Part shown: piece by piece, positions 54,400 through 64,000 of the stretch
Position numbering within the stretch: position 1 is the first letter of the stretch
How the letters are laid out: each line of letters opens with the position of its first letter
From: Takakia lepidozioides
Lineage: Eukaryota > Streptophyta > Takakiopsida > Takakiales > Takakiaceae
DNA: 64,000 nucleotides
Assembly (NCBI GenBank): GCA_030704615.1
Contig: CM060734.1
Location: 34,488,042-34,552,041 of the forward strand
Direction of reading: 5' to 3'
The notes under the pieces: model-generated
Told to the model about the DNA's origin: nothing
The model's database searches: none
What the model saw: only the letters and a program-made list of their open reading frames with translations
Position numbers and translations under genes: made by a program

Positions 54400-56500
54400 G
54401 GAGGTACTTGCTTGAATACCTGAGTTTTGTTGACAAGCTTGTATGGGAAATTCGGTCGGATTCCAGCTCCTGGGGATGCGCAATGGCGGCGTTTTGTCTC
54501 TTCTCACAGGCGGGAGACAATGTTGTGAATGCATCGTCTCTTTCCCTCCTCTGGCTTTTATGTTTCGCAGCGGCGCTCGTGTTAGGAAGTATCTCTCTCT
54601 CCCTTCTTAAACCTAGCAAAGATGCTTGTATGCTTCACTTCTCCTTAGCTGTGTTGGAGGTGGCTTGCTGGTGGCGATGGCGCACAGTTATCTTCCATAA
54701 TCGCTCAAGGTGCTTTTGGTGATTAGGGTTTCTTTTACTGTATGTCTTTCTCTCTTGCTTTTGAGGTTCTTAGTTGACATCGATGACAAGTGTAGGGGTC
54801 TGTGATTCACCTGGGGTTCCACAATCCTCACTAACCTGTTGGTTTCTGTGGGGGCTTGTGATGGGACCAGGTAAGGATCCCTACTTGCTTTGAATTCTCT
54901 TGAGCTTGCTGATAAGGTGTGGGCAAAGGGAACCTATTCTGTATGGCGTCATGACTTGGCTGCTACCTGTAGCCCCGATTTCGGCCTGCTCGCTCCTGGT
55001 TTGGCATGCTGATGCTTACTTTTGACTTATGTTTTGCTACCTTTGATGGAGCACTTCGGCCTGACAGGCTTGTCTCTTGAAGCCCAGCATCTGGACCTTA
55101 CCTTATCTTGAATCTTTGACAGCATTGCTTTGTGGAGCATTGCCTTAAGCTAGGTATTATGCTAGGTAATGTTTGGGCCTCAAAGGTTCTAAGGAAGAGG
55201 AGGCCCCTGTTTTTAAAGATGGCAGCCTGATAAGGCAATGACAGACCTCTTTCAGGCTTGGATTTGGTGTGGAATGGAGCATAGTGAGGTTTTATTTGCA
55301 AAAACTGGCATAAACCTCTTGGAAAACAGTGTTGGTAAGCTCTACTGGACCTTTGCCAGAGATTATTTGCCTTATTTTGCCATCAGACCAGGCACCTGCA
55401 ATGTATGATTTATTTTTTGGCCAAGTGGGCTTGGTCTCGGGCACTCAAAGTGTTTGTGTGTCCATATCTTGAACTGTAACATGGCAGGCCTTTCTTCCAT
55501 GCCAAAATGCCTTACATGATGCATGTCTTGGGGCAAATTAGAAATAGAATAGAATGAAGTTGCAATCTGTCTTGTCATGCCCAAGTGGGTCACTTGGTTG
55601 CATGTTTGGAATCTAATAAACTATAGGCTGGTCCATCAAGATGCTTGTGTATACATGTCTTGAATCTATAGTATGGCAGGCTGTTCTTACCTACCCAAGA
55701 GGCCTTGCATGATACATGTCTTGGGGTACTTACAAATGGCAAAGAGTGAAGTTGCAATATGTTTTGTCATGCCCAAGAAGTTTACTTGGTTGCATGCTTG
55801 AAATCTGATTAATTGCAGGCTAGTCCTTCAAGGTACTTGTATGAACATATCCTGAGTCTGTAGTAGGACAGGTTGTTCTTACCTACCCAAGGAGCCTTGC
55901 ATGATGCATGTCTTGGGGTACTTACAAATGGCAAAGAGTGAAGCTGCAATATATTTTGTCATGCCCAAAAAGATTACTTGGTTGAATGTTTGAAATTTGG
56001 TAAATTGCAGGCTAGTCCTTCAAGGTGCTTGTATGAACATACCTTGAATCTGTAGCAGGGCAGACTGTTCTTACCTACCCAAGGAGCCTTGCATGGTGCA
56101 TGTCTTGGGTTACTTACAGGAATTTGAACATGAATAAACCCCACCCTCCCACCCTGTTTTATCATGATTGAATGGGTGTTGTCACTTGGTCTGTTATGAC
56201 AAGACTGGAAGTGTTAGATGGTGCCCTGTCATGGGCTGTTTATGTCTTTAATTGACAATGACCCTAATGGGTCTTGTCCATGTCTTGACATGACATGAAT
56301 ATCTTCCCACTCTCTCCCTCTCTCTTATTAACTTTTTCTACCCCCTCTTTCCCTCTGTGGTTTTTATTTTTGTGAGCAGCACAAAAGAGAGGAGAGAGAG
56401 AAGATATACATGTCATGTCAAGACATGGACAAGACCGCTAAGGTCATTGTCATTGAAAGACAAAACAGCCCTTTACAGGGCACCATCTAACATTCTCTTT
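54400..56500 (+). repeat. Third copy of the arm A repeat, with tandem units
   Basis: It matches arm A in order, including GTTCTTAGTTGACATCGATGAC, GTGATTCACCTGGGGTTCC and the closing CATGTCTTGACATGACATGA. It lies between the two halves of the aldo-keto reductase gene. Confidence 0.7.
55510..56115 (+). repeat. 192 bp tandem repeat
   Basis: Units contain GCATGATGCATGTCTTGGGG, ATGGCAAAGAGTGAAG, GTCATGCCCAAG, GCAGGCTAGTCCTTCAAGG and TTCTTACCTACCCAAG. Copies start at about 55707, 55899 and 56091, with a more diverged one near 55515, giving a period of 192. Confidence 0.8.
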
Positions 56501-56543
56501 CATGTTTACAATCTCATTTGAATACCCAATTACATTTCAGGGT

Positions 56544-58802
56544 CTGGCTTAATCTTTGAATATGCAAGGCAGTCCCGGGTCAAAAAGATGTCGTAGTTAC
56601 TGCCAAACACATGCCAATTAGAAAGGAGAGAGCCCATCCTTGCTCGGACAGGGTCCAAGAAAGATGATGTTGGCTTGCTGGTCTACCATGTCTATCAAAC
56701 AATACATATAAGAGAAAGATGTAGAAAATTGCAGAGATGAGGATAAAGTAGTACAAGAAGGAAAACCAGACCAGGAGAAAAGAGGGAAAGTAGGCTCAGT
56801 CCCAGACATTACCGTAGTGGGATAGCCGGTTAGGCACTTGCCTGCCAAATAATTATTTTTGGGGCCATTTGGTGGTTAGGCACTTTTGAGAAATGTTTTT
56901 AAATTAGGCATCTTGGATGTGTATTTTTTTCAAATTAGGATCTAAACATAATGACCACAAAATAAATACAAAAATATAAATATACAGCCGCTGCTATGGA
57001 TGAAAAATGAAACTGAGTCCATGGATGACGTTTTAAATGAAAACTCAGCCGCTGTTATCGATGAAAATTGAAACTGAGTCCATGGATGACGTTTTAAATG
57101 AATATCATTTTTAATGTTGTTCTATTTTATATTTGTTTTTAAATTTGAATTCAAGTTCTTTCTACCATAGGCACTCTTTCAAGATAATTTTCTTAAATTA
57201 GGCACTCTTGTCAAAGATAATTTATTTTGATTAGACACTTTTGTTTCGAATTAATTTTTGCCTAACCGGCTATCCCACTACGGTACATCCAGAATGCTCT
57301 CAAAGCAAGACAAGCAAAATATAATAAAAAGACAGAAAAGGATATAAACAGAAGAAATGTAATAGGACGCATTGATAACAGACCTGATACCAATGCTATC
57401 AGCCGAGACAAGTTCCCTCCATGGCATGCCATGTGGTTTCCAGAGAAGTAGTAACGTCAATGTCAAGTACCCCTTTGGCATCCATTGCACTGCTTGTTGT
57501 GCCAACACCTGTTACCAGCCAGAATGAGAATTTCAAGACATCAGACAAGGAACCAATTGAAGATCAAAGTGGCTTCAATACAACATTCTGAAGGGTGCCC
57601 AACCAACTTTTAAAGGTTAGAGGTAACCAGAACAGGTAAGGAGTCAACCTGTGTGCCGGGTTGCAATAGGAAAATGAACCAAGTAGAGGTCCAAATAGTC
57701 CAACTGCAGATTCTTCAAGCTGTCCTCACATGCCTCCCGCACATGCCCATGGTCTGAGTTCCAGAGCTGCCACCCTCCCCAATGCCATACCAATTCAAAC
57801 ATTTGTCTCTGATTTGCTTCCAGCACAGTTTTAACGTTTTAACCACTGGCAACATCTTTACTAGGTGGGAGGCCAAAAGTGGCTGTTACATGCTGTGGCT
57901 AGGCATACAAATGGAAGTCTCAAAAATTTCAACATGCTAACAGCTAGGACATGGATGCAAACATCGGGTACCTTGGTAGTGATGAAAAGGTCTTGGCGCC
58001 TGACTAGGCCTTGTGCAATGCCATCTGCTAGGGCTGCCCCAACCTCCTTCTCGTTCTTGTACTCAGCTGCAGCAGCCTATGCCCATACATCAGTATCTCA
58101 CCAATCCAACTCAAGGATTGTCCTCCGCTTGCAACGGCTTTGTGGCGGTATGGACTGGGTGTGTGAACCGAGCGAACAACTGTACGCTTAAATCTGGTGC
58201 TGACCACACTGGGATCACCAAAATAAATCCTGGCAAGGATTTGATACTGAAAGGTTTGCTGAATGACAAATTGCATTTTTGGACAAAAAGTTGAAAACAC
58301 GCTGCGTAGGTTCACAAGCTTCTAACCATGCAGAGTGTTGGAGAACGGTGGTAAATGAGAAACCTCAAACTGGATCAACGATGAAGCCTTAACAAGGGAA
58401 TCAATGCTCCACTGAGACAATGTCATATCTTAAAATGGACAATGGCATGCGGTGGATAAGACAGAGGGAGGCGGCGAAGATGTTGAAATCCAGCCCCAAC
58501 GATGAACTCGTCTGCTAGCTACAAGTTTTTCCAGCTGCGAACACATGCTTATGCGGTGTGGCTTTCATACAGAAAAGCACATTCCAATGTCGCCGTTAAT
58601 CTTTACCCACCAATGCACCAGCAACAGAACACACAACTGTCACAGTGAGTTTTCCAAGCCAAGAGGGGTACCAGCGGCATCGAAGTGACGATAACCAAGG
58701 CGCAATGCCTCCAGGATGACCTGGTGCAGCACTCCCGGGTCTCCCCAACCCCACCACCGGCATCTCGTGCCCATTACTAAGCTCTATCACCCTGTCCACC
58801 AT
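56544..58802 (-). pseudogene. Aldo-keto reductase, exons 1-5, split from its 3' exons
   Basis: Minus-strand exons: 58802-58672 (MVDRVIELSNGHEMPVVGLG, then LRLGYRHFDAA after a frameshift), 58066-57972 (AEYKNEKEVGAALADGIAQG, ends DLFITTK), 57766-57649 ([20 protein letters not shown], ends [10 protein letters not shown]), 57508-57384 (GVGTTSSAMDAKGVLDI, a frameshift or stop after TTWHAME, ends SIGI) and 56599-56544 (SNYDIFLTRDCLAYSKIKP). The AKR catalytic tetrad can be found: Asp of HFDAA, Tyr of AEYKN, Lys of FITTK and His of LVHFP. AKRs reduce sugar aldehydes with NADPH. After KIKP homology stops at a repeat; the next exon in sequence is at 53757 on the plus strand. A MITE occupies intron 4. 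Confidence 0.88.
56810..57285. mobile_element. 476 bp MITE in an aldo-keto reductase intron
   Basis: Its ends are 27 bp perfect inverted repeats starting TACCGTAGTGGGATAGCC, flanked by a 3-base duplication CAT (56807-56809, 57286-57288). Inside, a unit of about 62 bases with GAAACTGAGTCCATGGATGA is duplicated (56990-57100). It has no coding capacity. Superfamily is uncertain; a 3-base duplication allows CACTA or PIF/Harbinger. Confidence 0.85.
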
Positions 58803-59052
58803 CGCTCCCCTCTCTCTACCTCCACAGATTATCTTTCACACCTTCTTGCCACCAATTTCTCAAGGACTCCACGCCCTCCTCTCTCCTCTCAACCATCGCA
58901 AGCTTGCTTTTTGAGCCAGTCACAAGCATTTGAAAGGCAAAAAAAGGAAAAACAAAATTGGCCTATCAAAAGAAAGACAGTGACCAAAAACTGCCCGTCA
59001 CAATTTTTATTTGTTTTTCTTTTTTTTTCTTTGGTGAAAGGGGATGAAGCCC
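58803..59052. other. Presumed 5' region of the aldo-keto reductase gene
   Basis: The stretch between the AKR start codon (minus strand) and the MULE-2 end shows no gene. It should contain the AKR promoter, but I cannot place specific elements. Confidence 0.35.
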
Positions 59053-59227
59053 GCCTCTCATTTTAAGATAATAGGGTCTTCAATGGGCACGTGCGATGTG
59101 GCCGGTGGGCCCCGCGCACGGACGCCCGGCTCCCCAGCACCCCGCCCGCCGCTGCGCGCGGTCGCCCAGCCGCAACCGCGGCTGCAGCAACCGCGCCCGC
59201 GCCCTCGTCCGCCGCGCGGCCAGTCCC

Positions 59228-59372
59228 CCGCCCATGAGTCCGCTGCCCTCCAGTCCGCCAGTCCGCTGCTGGCCAGTCGGCTGCCCAGCAGTCTGCCAGT
59301 CCGCTAGTCCGCTGCCAAGCAGTCCGCCAGTCTGCCCGACAGTCCGCTGGCCAGTCCCCTACCATCCAGTCC
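59228..59372 (+). repeat. AGTCCGCTG micro-repeat tract in the MULE-2 terminus
   Basis: AGTCCGCTG, AGTCCGCCAG and close variants recur about every 10-15 bases. The same relative position in MULE-1 (3595-3645) has GGTCTGC repeats. Confidence 0.8.
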
Positions 59373-59589
59373 TATGACGGCGCAGGATCGTCACCGTCCA
59401 TTCCCATAACCCATCCGAGCCCTCCATTTTTAGGGCTGCAATTCAAACCTGCATCCATGCCGCCTGCCACTTGCCAGCAGCCGCGAACGTGCGCACTGTT
59501 CTCCTGGCACGTTGTCGATCGTGTCTTGTACTGCGGCGCGTTTCTTGCATGTTCAGAAGCGTGTCCTTTGTATTGTATAGGGCATGGAC

Positions 59590-62016
59590 GTGGAAGCAAA
59601 ACCCGATGATATACTGATCACGGAAAGCCCGCTTATACGGCCTCTTCGACAATGTTTGCAAACAGCAAAACCAGGACCCTTCAACAGGAAGGATCTCCAT
59701 TGGAAGAGTGAGACATAATATGGGTTTATGGGTGTGCGAGTGAATGTTGAAAATGCCTGCATACCTTGGGATAGAGTTGGTGACTTCGTCCTGGGAGAGG
59801 AGAGTTTGGAGGACTACCCCACTCAGTTTTGGGTGAATGTCCATTCTAAAATGGAACCCGGCTCGCGAAAAGCACCCAGAGCCAACACATTTCTGTTCAG
59901 TATTATGTGTGCACCATCCTCAGTCCTTTTGACGTTTCATTGCATGTCTGTTGCCATTTTTTGTTTCACGAGTTCTCTGATTTTATGCTTCCTCAAGTCG
60001 TTGGATATCGATTTTAGAATTTTCTGTCCAGGTATCAATGCTGCTACGGTCCTGATGACAAGCGCACCAACAATGCAATAGTGGAGGATCCAAAACAGAA
60101 GCGTGGAGGACCTCTTGTGGGTGCTGGAACATCTTGCCCTCATAAAGGCCCAAGGAGAAAGAAGTCGGAGTATGGAGAGTCTTACAAACGTGGTTGCCAA
60201 TGCTATTTCAAGGTCCAACAATGCTATCTCGCCCCTGACATCTGTGTCCTCACGTACTACAACAACATGGAGCATACAGATGCGCAAGGGAAACCCTCGC
60301 TTGGGAAATCCGCAGAGTTCATGAACACCCGCCACGCCTATGCACCACACATTAGCGAGGAATTGAAAGCCTGGGTCGTCGAGTGTTTGTACCGAGGCCT
60401 GTCGGTCGCCCAAATCATGATGGAGCATAAAGAGCACGTGATGAACAACACCGGCTTGGGCGGTGCATGGACCCGCGATGATTTCTTGTTGGAGCAAGTT
60501 GTTCGCAACCTTGCCGAGAAACGTGCGTGGCAAACCTTCAAAAAGCACGCCGATGATGCAGAGAGTGTGTGCATGTGGAGAGACCAAAATCATGCGTCCG
60601 TTTTTTTCTATCAAGATGAGAAATTAGAGCCAACATTCGAGCATTTTGATGGAGATTTGACATTCACTATTGGCATACAGACTCCGTGGCAGAAACGACG
60701 AATGCTGGAACTAGGACATGCCCGTATCGTTGCATGTGATGCAACCTTTGGGACAAATCATGACAAGGTACTATTCGAACGATTCCATGGACTTGTACGA
60801 GCATGATAGCATAGTACCATGCAACATTCACATAATATTTTGGTGTGCTGACCCTTTCTGTATGTTTAGGGTTGTGTACGTTGCGAAAGACCGAGAGGCA
60901 GATCCATTGTGAACCACTACAGACCTCATCACTCTTATGAAGTCTTCTCATGCAGAACTGAGCGGAATTTGCATGCTCTGACCATCTTACATTGTGCATT
61001 CCAACAGTTCCCATTGTACACGTTGATGGTCTTCGACGAGTGGTTGAATGGTATACCAGTTGCCTATATCCTATCCGCGAGGATTTGGACAAAAGACCTG
61101 GTTCCGTGGATGAGAGCCTTGCGCGATTCACTCCTCGCAGATTTGCCGAGCTGGTGACCCAATGCCTTCATTGTGGACGATGCCGAAGCAGAAATCAACG
61201 CTATTCGGTAAGTCTATTGGTCCACAGCACCGGTCCATTGTCGAAGTCCACTGCAGCAGTCCATTGCTACAGTCCACTGGCAGACTCCTGTGGCGAAACC
61301 CGATGGCAGTTCGCTGGGAAAATCCACTGGTAGTCCGCTGTCAAGTCCGGTCATCAGTCCCCTGGCAAGTCCGCTCGGCAGTCCGCTGCCAAGTCCACTC
61401 AACAGTCCCTGGGGTTGGCCGTCCGCTGCCAAGTCCACTCGGCAGTCCCTGGGGCAGTCCGCTGCCCTAGTCCTAGCTAGGGGAAGTCCAATGGGGAAGT
61501 CCACTGGATAGTTCAATGGGGTTATTCCAACACATCAACGTCATGGCATTGTACTGTCCACTGGGCGAGTCCAGTGGCTCTACCCGCTGATACAGGTCGC
61601 TATTACAGTCCACTCCGGCAGTCCACCATTGCAGTCTGATCCCAAGACTCTAATGTGTACCATGTGTGTTGTGCAGAATTGTTTTTGAAGGAGTACTCAT
61701 TTTCCTCTGCCTTTGGCATGTCCGCAAGGCATGGGTGAAGCAATCATGCAAGAAAACAAAGGATCCGGTGACCGCTGTAAACTTGTTGAAGGATATGGGA
61801 GACCTCATGTACTGTAGAGGGGGACCACGCAACGAGAAAAGAGCGCTTCGGTGGGTTGCAAGGAGAATCCGTCGTATGAGGTCAAAATACCCGAAAGGAC
61901 ATGAATTTCTTGACTATATCGAACAGTACTGGAAGCCCAAAATAACAATGTGGTGTACAGCAACCCGCAATGTCCCTCATGCGAGCCAAGACACAAACGC
62001 AAGCATTGAGGCATAC
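59590..62016 (+). pseudogene. MULE-2 transposase, 5' part
   Basis: An N-terminal exon reads LIRPLRQCLQTAKPGPFNRK, parallel to MULE-1 at 3960-4020. The frame 60081-60766 contains KGPRRKKSEYGESYKRGCQC (possible zinc-binding start of a WRKY/FLYWCH-like fold), RAWQTFKKHADDAESV, FDGDLTFTIGIQTP and ARIVACDATFGTN (first catalytic Asp). After the intron 60767-61009, FPLYTLMVFDEWLNGIPVAY and FIVDDAEAEINAIR follow, with a stop between them. A second intron (61207-61675) precedes IVFEGVLIFLCLWHVRKAWV and ends TNASIEAY at the LTR. The C-terminal third with the SWIM finger is beyond the insertion and outside the window. Confidence 0.85.
61205..61640 (+). repeat. AGTCCRCTG micro-repeats in MULE-2 intron 2
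   Basis: AGTCCACTG, AGTCCGCTG, AGTCCCTGG and variants fill the intron. The corresponding MULE-1 intron is filled with GGTCTGC variants. Confidence 0.8.
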
Positions 62017-63439
62017 TGTCGCGCACCTCACTTCGGTAAGCTCCCATTCAAGTCATAGTTACTCGCTTTGATGCGCGCGCCTGACTCCCAACCTGGCCGC
62101 CCGGGCCAACTTGGAGCTTCGGCTGCTCACCGGGACATAACGGTCCCCCTTCGCTTCCCACTAAACCCTCCACCTATTTGGGACTAGGAGAATTCCCTTT
62201 GGTAGATGGCAGTCCGGAACAGCTCCCCACTCTTTGGTCGCTTTCCGGCTCGCTCGCTTACGGCTCGCTTACTCACTAGTTTTTGGTCACCAACGGGCTT
62301 GCACCGTTCTCGGGGTCACTACTCCCTATATATACTTCTGTAGCTGTCCGCGGGGGTTTCACAACCAGCCATGCCATTTTATGGCGAACCACCACGAAAC
62401 CCTCGACTCCCGGTGATGAGTCGCGGTGAGTCTTGGCCCACTCACCACGGCCCCTATGGACCGTGATGAGTCCCAAGACTCCCCACGACTCCCACCACGA
62501 GGTCTCCGCCCCCATGGTGAGTCCTATGCCACCCCCACTAAGTCCCGCTAAGCTACCACCACCCCTTGTGGAGCCACCCCCACCGCAACCCGGTGTGCGG
62601 GGCTCCACCTAGTGAGCGCCTCCGCCTCCTTGAGTGCCTTGGGCACTCAAGGGTGCTTCAGCCCCCCATACCTATCGCTGCCGCTGCCCCCACCACAGGG
62701 GCAGCCCCTCATGTGTCCCGACCCCCCTGCCCTCAAGGCAAAGGGCCGCGACACACACCCCTACCAACAGGGAGTCGATGTCCTCATCGACTTGTCCATT
62801 TTGTAGAAACGAACATCCAAGTTGTGGCGTCCCACATCAAGGAGTTTGTTTCCGTACCATGGCGTCCCATGGCAAAGAACCAAACCCCACACTTGACTCT
62901 ACTCTCCACTAGCTAGTTCGGCCGACTTCCTCCAAGTCCCGGCCAAGGGTGGAGCCTCTCCAGCTCCTCCCAGTGCACTCTTCTTGGCCTACTTCAAGGC
63001 CAAGGAACGATCCTCCCCGAGGATCGAATCGCCTTACTGCAACAACATTGCTTGCGATCGCTCATGATGCCGCTTTTGGCATCACCTTGAGCAAGGGTTC
63101 ACCTGGAACCCTCTTTGACTAGGAAGATAACCTTGAACCAACCGTGCGCCCCAATCACTACAATTGGGTCCGCCTTGGAATGCTGGCCTGAGGTACGGGA
63201 ACACGCCGAAGCCGCACTACGACTTCGTCCCGAGGCTACACGATTATAGTACGTGAACGGAAGCACGTAGCTTCCGCGTTAGCCCGCACTACAAGGCAAC
63301 CCCCTCGGTAGCGCAGTTATAGTACGCGCACGCGCCAGGTGCGCACTAGCACGTGAACTCCCAAAGAAGGCGCAAGTTTCCTTGCCCCTTGGATGGGGGT
63401 CACCCGATTTCGGCACTACGCAAACACACGATTAACCCA
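62017..63439 (-). repeat. 3' LTR of a chromovirus-type gypsy element
   Basis: It starts TGTCGCGCACCTCACTTCGG exactly where the MULE-2 transposase frame stops, and probably ends ...AACCCA before a pyrimidine-rich TTTACCTCTCCCACTTTT (polypurine tract of the minus-strand element). Length is about 1.4 kb. The right border is approximate because the other LTR is outside the window. Confidence 0.6.
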
Positions 63440-63603
63440 ATTTACCTCTCCCACTTTTATAAGCTAGCATGCATTCTACACACTAGCCAACCATACCATG
63501 CATCACCATTCCAAACAAAATAGGACGCACAACATTTGGAACCCATTTCCTTTATAACAAATTTTGTACAATACAAGTTTTTGCAATCGGATTCCTAAGC
63601 TAG

Positions 63604-64000
63604 CTAAGCCGGGCTAAGCATGCATTTCCTCCCCCACGCTCCAAGGTTGATCCCCATCAACGCTTCTCGCCCTTCGAAAGCTGCAACCGCCTCGGATGCG
63701 TTTCCCATTTCTGAGGCACGCACCCAAGATGCCTCCACATGATGATAGCCCTTCCATTTGACGAGATACTCCGTTTCTCGGTTCCTGAACCTCCTCGACT
63801 TAAGTATTGCCTCCACCTCGTACTCAGGTTCATTTTCATGATCCAACAGCATAGGTGGCGGACGCAACACTTGATGCCGATTCGGACGCGCTTCATCTTT
63901 GAAGTAAGGCTTCAAAAGGGAGACATGGAATACTGGGTGCACCTTGCTGTTTGCCGGCAGCTCCAATTCATACACATCCTCATTCATAACCTTCCGAATG
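63604..64000 (-). CDS. Integrase C terminus with chromodomain (partial)
   Basis: The frame runs off the window and ends at 63604. VYELELPANSKVHPVFHVSL is the conserved integrase C-terminal (GPY/F-side) signature of Ty3/gypsy chromoviruses. Residues 53-96 of the visible part (EYEVEAILKSRR, then EYLVKWKGYHHVEASWV) form a chromodomain with the Y-W-W-type aromatic positions. Chromodomains direct integration to marked chromatin. No frameshift is visible in this piece. The element belongs with the LTR at 62017. Confidence 0.9.
   Translation of the reverse strand, partial: IRKVMNEDVYELELPANSKVHPVFHVSLLKPYFKDEARPNRHQVLRPPPMLLDHENEPEYEVEAILKSRRFRNRETEYLVKWKGYHHVEASWVRASEMGNASEAVAAFEGREALMGINLGAWGRKCMLSPA

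Larger units (their letters stand above)
59053..62016 (+). mobile_element. MULE-2: truncated relative of MULE-1
   Basis: The left end GCCTCTCATTTTAAGATAAT resembles the MULE-1 terminus and is followed by a GC-rich block. The transposase is the same family with introns at the same codons. The element is cut within the transposase at 62016 by a gypsy LTR. Its micro-repeat is AGTCC(A/G)CTG instead of GGTCTGC. Confidence 0.85.

Noticed and set aside
58028-58315. Minus-strand frame of 95 codons at the aldo-keto reductase locus taken as a separate gene
   Set aside because: Only the part at 57972-58066 in another frame matches the reductase; the rest is intron.

Overview
This window looks like nuclear DNA of a large, transposon-rich plant genome. 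Pentatricopeptide (PPR) repeats ending in an E/DYW domain, an aldo-keto reductase of the plant aldose-6-phosphate-reductase type, CACTA and Mutator-like (MULE) transposons, Ty3/gypsy elements and a Penelope-like retroelement occur together. PPR-DYW sequence argues for a land plant, and an intact Penelope-like reverse transcriptase argues against a typical flowering plant, so a bryophyte, lycophyte or fern is my best guess. The species is not determined. There is no bacterial-style operon, no CRISPR array and no convincing RNA gene. Nearly everything is mobile DNA, and only two host genes can be recognised, both broken.

Layout. 1-3.3 kb: no recognisable gene. 3,357-15,979: a complete MULE (MULE-1) with about 0.4 kb inverted termini, a decayed SWIM-type transposase, a Ulp1-like protease and a third gene on the opposite strand; it is peppered with a GGTCTG/CAGACC micro-repeat. 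16.0-18.9 kb: a tandemly repeated PPR gene half (+), interrupted by a 1.2 kb CACTA-ended element. 19.5-20.0 kb and 38.74-38.94 kb: the E/DYW half of a PPR gene (-), interrupted by an 18.7 kb CACTA element (20,037-38,735). That CACTA carries a TNPA-like gene and a captured NIF/FCP1-type phosphatase domain. Inside one of its introns sits an 11.2 kb Ty3/gypsy retrotransposon (22,213-33,383) that encodes a DNA cytosine methyltransferase between protease and reverse transcriptase, plus a PHD finger after the integrase.

38.9-44 kb: unassigned DNA, a second CACTA-ended GC-palindrome element and a five-exon TE-like gene (-). 44.1-56.5 kb: a cluster of related repeats. It contains a large inverted repeat, a LINE-like fragment, and a young Penelope-like element whose flanking repeats appear identical and whose 598-codon RT frame is open. 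53.7-58.8 kb: an aldo-keto reductase gene split by an apparent inversion, with a 476 bp MITE in one intron. 59,053-62,016: a second, truncated MULE (MULE-2) of the same superfamily with a different micro-repeat (AGTCCRCTG). 62,017-64,000: the 3' LTR and integrase/chromodomain end of a chromovirus-type gypsy element that cut MULE-2 and runs off the window.

How the parts relate. The region records nested insertion: a methyltransferase gypsy element inside a CACTA intron, and the CACTA inside a PPR gene. In both the PPR and the aldo-keto reductase genes the C-terminal half lies on the opposite strand from the N-terminal half, so inversions as well as insertions shaped the locus. The most notable system is the gypsy element that carries its own chromatin-modifying (methyltransferase) and chromatin-reading (PHD) modules.
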